Part shown: positions 60,370 to 64,000 of the stretch, piece after piece
Layout of the letters: each line of letters begins with the position of its first letter
How positions within the stretch are numbered: the first letter of the stretch is position 1
NCBI RefSeq assembly: GCF_019097595.1
Contig: NC_080715.1
Span: 11,427,573 to 11,491,572 of the forward strand
DNA: 64,000 nucleotides
Direction of reading: 5' to 3'
Source: Hemibagrus wyckioides
Lineage: Eukaryota > Chordata > Actinopteri > Siluriformes > Bagridae
Program-made: the position numbers and the translations under genes
Notes under the pieces: model-generated
What the model was told of the DNA's origin: nothing
Database searches by the model: none
What the model saw: the letters and a program-made list of their open reading frames with translations, nothing else

Positions 60370-61495
60370 TGATTGGCTGTAAAAAAAAAAAAAGGTAACC
60401 TTCCTAGCCAAGTCTTGGTAAACTTCCAGGTCTGTATCAATATCTGTATCAATAGCCCAATACAGGGCTGGGACTGAATATTCCTGACTGAATACTGGGA
60501 CTGAGTATTCCTTTCATCACCAGATTTTCTCAGAAACAAAATTTTGTAGATTATTTCAGAATTCTGCAACATCAAAAGCCTGTCAGATGGAAAGTTGTGT
60601 TCATTCAACATCTGAGAGTACTGTAAGGTTCCTCAGTTCTGCAGTACTCCTTTCAGGTCACACCCTCCTTTCATTTATATATTTAGGTTTGTAATTGTAA
60701 AATATATTGCAGGGTGTAGATGAAAGTCCTCAGTGGAACGTGAGGTTGCTGAAGCCAACTCCATTTGCATGTCAGACGTGTGGATCTGGCAGCAGAGGAA
60801 GGGCTGGATAACATTTGCTGTGCCCAAGCCATTTCTTCTCCTTGAATGCCGACCACCTTTTAATTGCAGTTTTCATCTTTATGAAACTAGCATGTGACAC
60901 ATAAAAAGTTCATGACACAATAAGGAAACACTAACTTCCCCTTTTCAATAACAGAGAAAAGTACCAAATAAAATGCAGGTTTGTGAAACTCTTCAAGGAG
61001 CAGTTAGTGATAATCTGACCATTTTCTGAAGTTGACTGAATGCTGGAGGCTGATGGAATGTGTGGGAGATATAGATTTGCAAAGTGTGAGGTCTAGCACA
61101 TATCAGGAAATGTGCGGGAGGGGAAAGTATAAAACGGCATGTTTGCCATCCTGTCCAGCTTTTGAGCGAACACACTGTGACTGTTGATGTAGGCCAAGTA
61201 CAAAGACGTACAGCATATCCACCATAACTAGCCAACACAATCTGAGTTTTGTCTGATTTCAATTTCGAGCAGAATGTGAAGACTTGTCCGTTGTGCTATC
61301 AATGGAATGCTGTCAAATGGTTATATATTTCTTTGTACATCACTGAAGGCAATACAATTTTGAAAGATTTACTGATGTTTTATGCAACAGTGTCATTTAA
61401 AATAATATTAACTCAGCACATTCTATCAGTTCAGATATGTGAACGGTTTATAAAATGTAATGCATTGAGCAACTCAGGATCAAGCTTCGAAACAC
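60370..61495. other. No gene recognised
   Basis: Intergenic. Local short duplications lie at 60,430-60,510 (TGTATCAATA and GGGACTGA(A/G)TATTCC, each twice). Confidence 0.5.
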
Positions 61496-61501
61496 AAAAC
61501 A

Positions 61502-62053
61502 TCATCCTTGATTAACTAGTACATTACTGTACACTGCAACTGAACTGCAAAATTTGGCTTTATTATACATGGCAGTGTGAAAGGGTGCAGCACTACGCTG
61601 CACATGAAGCAGGATTGTAAATAGCTGGTGGATTTTTTTTAAATCATTAAATACTTTAAAACCATTAGAAGCATATAGAATGTCCATAAAGTTAAAAAGC
61701 ACTAACTCAAGTAATACTTTGAGAGCTACAGTATAACAATAAGGTTTTTTTTTTTTCAAGCTGAGAGGCTTCAGTAAATATGACATCATTTCCAGTAAGG
61801 GAACATGCATAGTGAGGAACTGTTCTTCTGTGATGCACTCTGGGATTTTTTTAGGGAGCAAATGTTCCAGTGCACTGGAAGAATTTTGAGATTGAGAGAG
61901 AGAGAGACAGCGCTTAAAATGGTAGATTCCCTGATCAGTGCCTTTACTACTGCACTGGAGCTGGTTGAGACACATCTCTAGCTTTTTATAGTGTCTCACT
62001 GTCAAGATTCTGTTGTAATTGTCATTTGTTGCTGCGTGTGCCACAGTATAGCA
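61502..62053 (-). CDS. Unexplained long open frame (doubtful)
   Basis: A minus-strand frame is open from 62,053 to its stop at 61,502, about 180 codons. That is long for this AT-rich sequence. It has no ATG at its upstream end; the first ATG is at 61,975, leaving about 157 residues. The visible peptide contains KRCLSLSQSQN, encoded by a GA-rich simple repeat, and a Leu-rich, Lys-rich C-terminal part with no domain I recognise. No splice-linked partner exon was found and repeats flank it. It may be a decayed mobile-element ORF or chance. Confidence 0.15.
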   Translation of the reverse strand, partial: CYTVAHAATNDNYNRILTVRHYKKLEMCLNQLQCSSKGTDQGIYHFKRCLSLSQSQNSSSALEHLLPKKIPECITEEQFLTMHVPLLEMMSYLLKPLSLKKKKPYCYTVALKVLLELVLFNFMDILYASNGFKVFNDLKKIHQLFTILLHVQRSAAPFHTAMYNKAKFCSSVAVYSNVLVNQG

Positions 62054-62079
62054 CTATGCGGTTTCAAACAGATTAGGAT

Positions 62080-62300
62080 AGGTTCCCTTTTGAGTCTTGT
62101 TCTTGTCAAGGTTTCTTCCTGATACTGTCCCAGGGAGGTTTTTTTCCCTTTCCTCCATCACCTCTGGATTACTCATTAGGGATAAATATAAATTCAAATG
62201 TTAAACTTTATCATTTTATTCTGAATCTTAATATCTGTTTAAAGCTGCTTTGTGACATTGTCTATTTTTATAAGCACTATACAAGTACAACTGAATTGTT
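62080..62300 (+). repeat. Dispersed fish repeat (family A), most complete copy
   Basis: TTTTGAGTCTTGTTCTTGTC, AAGGTTTCTTCCTGATACTG, CTCATTAGGGATAAATATAA, TTTAAAGCTGCTTTGTGACA, TTGTCTATTTTTATAAGCAC and ACTGAATTG show the whole order from 5' anchor to 3' end. Confidence 0.75.
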
Positions 62301-62309
62301 TACTGTATT

Positions 62310-62330
62310 TTTTTTTTTTTTTTTTTACTT
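62310..62330. repeat. T homopolymer
   Basis: Run of T directly after the family A copy. Confidence 0.85.
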
Positions 62331-62549
62331 TACACAGTTTTTGTTTATGGTTTTTGTTTTCAGAGATTTGATTGCTTTTGACTGCCTCTCTCTCTCTCCA
62401 ATCCTCCCTCTCCAATTCAATATATAATTATATACTATCAACTAACATATTTCTATGTACTTATTTCTAATAGGTTCTGTTTAATTGGTTTAAATTTAAC
62501 TAGAATTTTGGATATACCTTCCCTTTTGGTGTTCTCTCCATTTGCACCA

Positions 62550-62980
62550 ACAGTAGTTGAAGTTAAAGTGAGAAGTAAAGCTCAGAGCAGAAGGATGTTA
62601 TCAGCTTGTGCTTGCCTTCTAGGCTTCCTCTATCTGTTTGCCACCTGTTCTTCTCTCCTGTCTCTCTCCCTTACTCATGCTGATCGAGAGCTCTTGGCCC
62701 ACGCATTCACCATTCCTCACTCCTGTTGGTTTGCCTATAGTTATACAGATCTGTTCTCTCTTTCTGCCTTACTGTACATTAAGCCAGTGCCAGATCTTGA
62801 CACACTTCTACTGCTGTGGCTCCTCTTAGTTTCCAAATCTGTTTCTCTGTTTCTGCTCGGAGCTTCTGCGCTTGTGTTTCACCTTCTGCTTCTGTGAATG
62901 GTCCCTTATGGATATCCTAAAGATTTGCAGTTCATGGCAATTTATAATCCTGCTATCCTGTCACCCAGAAGAGCATGTGT
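62550..62980 (+). other. Probably repeat-associated noncoding sequence
   Basis: A pyrimidine-rich segment leading into the next family A copy. A 129-codon frame here starts at TTG, is mostly Leu/Ser and lacks any domain. I think the segment is the 5' extension of a longer repeat whose end is at 63.1 kb. Confidence 0.3.
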
Positions 62981-62984
62981 TTCC

Positions 62985-63140
62985 TTGCGAGTCCTCTCAA
63001 AGGTTTCTTCTTCCTGTTGTCTCAGCAAGTTTGTCCTTGTCTCTGGCTTGCTCATTAGAGATAGAAATTGACATCCAGATCTCTGTAAAGTTGCTCTGTG
63101 ACAAAATTATAAGCTTTATTTTAAAAAGAATATACTGTGT
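62985..63140 (+). repeat. Dispersed fish repeat (family A)
   Basis: GAGTCCTCTCAAAGGTTTCT, GCTTGCTCATTAGAGATAGA and CTCTGTAAAGTTGCTCTGTG. Confidence 0.65.
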
Positions 63141-63551
63141 ATGGTTTAATTACTAAGACTGTCTTGAAAAAGAAAGCTCGCTTTTAGCCACCATAATCCT
63201 TATAAGGTAATTATTTCAAAGTTGTCAAGTGACGTTATACAATGATGCCAGGTCCATACCTTATAATCTCCCGAATATCAATTTGCTGCTCATTTACTGT
63301 GCTTGTACAGTATATAAAATTATATACGCTGAGTATTTGCATAATAAGGTTAACATGAGAATTCTTGCATGGCTAAGCAAGAGCTATGATTAAGTGGTCA
63401 CAATAATAAGCCCTGGCTTGTTATTCAGTCATCCATTCTAAAGCGTATTGTTCAGTAACTGCCAGGAATTATTCAGTAACAACAGGGAAACTAATAAGAG
63501 CGGTCTAGTTACAAGAGTAAGAAATTTATGTCTAGACAAGCTCTATACATT

Positions 63552-63765
63552 CTTTCAATTCAATTCATTTTTACAGCGCTTTTAACAACTGAGATTGTGT
63601 CTAAGAACTATACAGAATATAGAAACAGAATAAATTTTGTTCGAAATTTACTATTTATCACTAACTTCGATCCCTAATGAGCAAGCTTGAGGTGACTGTG
63701 GCAAGGAAAAAATCCCTGAGATTATATGAGGAAGAAACCTTTGTTTCCTTTGTGTAACCAATAGC
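63552..63765 (-). repeat. Dispersed fish repeat (family A, inverted)
   Basis: On the + strand it reads TCAATTCAATTCATTTTTAC, AGCGCTTTTAACAACTGAGA, CTAATGAGCAAGCTTGAGG and GAGGAAGAAACCTTTG, i.e. the reverse complement of family A. It faces the copies at 62.1 and 63.0 kb. Confidence 0.7.
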
Positions 63766-63769
63766 TCCT

Positions 63770-64000
63770 GAGGAACTAATAAGTCAGCATAATTTCTGAG
63801 TTCAGTATAGACTTAACACTGAAATTTCTTCCGGTCTTCAAAGTCTTTCTGAAGTTCTTCTGCATTAAATGCTTTATCCAGGTAAGAGTCTATTCAGCAA
63901 ATGGGGGATGGGGCAGCTGGGGTATTAGAGGGCTAAATTGTATGAAATCCATTGTAACCTTAGATACATTTTTTTTGTGAATTTTGCATTGTGGTATAAA
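63770..64000. other. No gene recognised
   Basis: Intergenic to the window end. Confidence 0.5.

Noticed and set aside
62508..62897. 129-codon Leu/Ser-rich frame resembling membrane segments
   Set aside because: Starts with TTG and lies in pyrimidine-rich repeat-associated sequence; hydrophobicity follows from CT-rich composition.
1..64000. CRISPR arrays, operons, phage or other prokaryotic systems
   Set aside because: Introns, vertebrate tensin and fish repeats show a eukaryotic genome; no regularly spaced repeats were seen.

Overview
This window is vertebrate nuclear DNA, almost certainly from a ray-finned (teleost) fish. It is AT-rich, its genes are split by GT-AG introns, and it is scattered with old Tc1/mariner remnants and short dispersed repeats of kinds familiar from fish genomes. 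Nothing prokaryotic or viral is visible: no operon, CRISPR array or phage gene. I suspect an ostariophysan such as a catfish or characin from the look of the repeats, but that is only an impression.

The left quarter (2,112-16,939, + strand) holds the last 13 coding exons of one gene, tensin 1 (tns1). The window enters the gene inside an intron. The visible exons encode 752 complete residues: the end of the disordered central region, then the SH2 domain and the C-terminal PTB domain, ending in a TAA at 16,937-16,939. Every junction has a usable GT and AG, and the spliced frame is open throughout. The exon chain contains an 18-nt acidic microexon and a 30-nt microexon inside the PTB domain, both of lengths that can be skipped in frame. 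The large exon 4 carries a decayed tandem repeat of SPxLxR(Q/H) motifs. A 3' UTR of about 2.7 kb probably follows, ending near a distal ATTAAA at 19,589. The fish paralogue (tns1a or tns1b) cannot be told from this sequence.

Introns 8 and 9 are the repeat-rich ones. Intron 8 holds two short dispersed repeats and a nearly full-length Tc1-like transposon in antisense. Intron 9 holds an ~850-bp element bounded by a perfect 18-bp inverted repeat.

From about 19.6 kb to the end I find no convincing protein-coding gene. The interval contains at least five further Tc1-like relics, a LINE fragment, several candidate MITEs, two repeat families with six or seven copies each, and microsatellites. Between them are stretches of unique, more GC-balanced sequence that could be distal enhancers. 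In other vertebrates the DNA downstream of TNS1 is a long gene-poor interval leading to IGFBP5, and this layout agrees with that, but the identification is inferred.

The most interesting non-textbook signals are the skippable microexons, the SPxLxR(Q/H) array in tensin, a 39-nt near-perfect palindrome at 26,821-26,859, a TTAA-bounded MITE at 46,589-46,996, and an unexplained long minus-strand open frame at 61,502-62,053. I see no evidence of a wholly new biological system.
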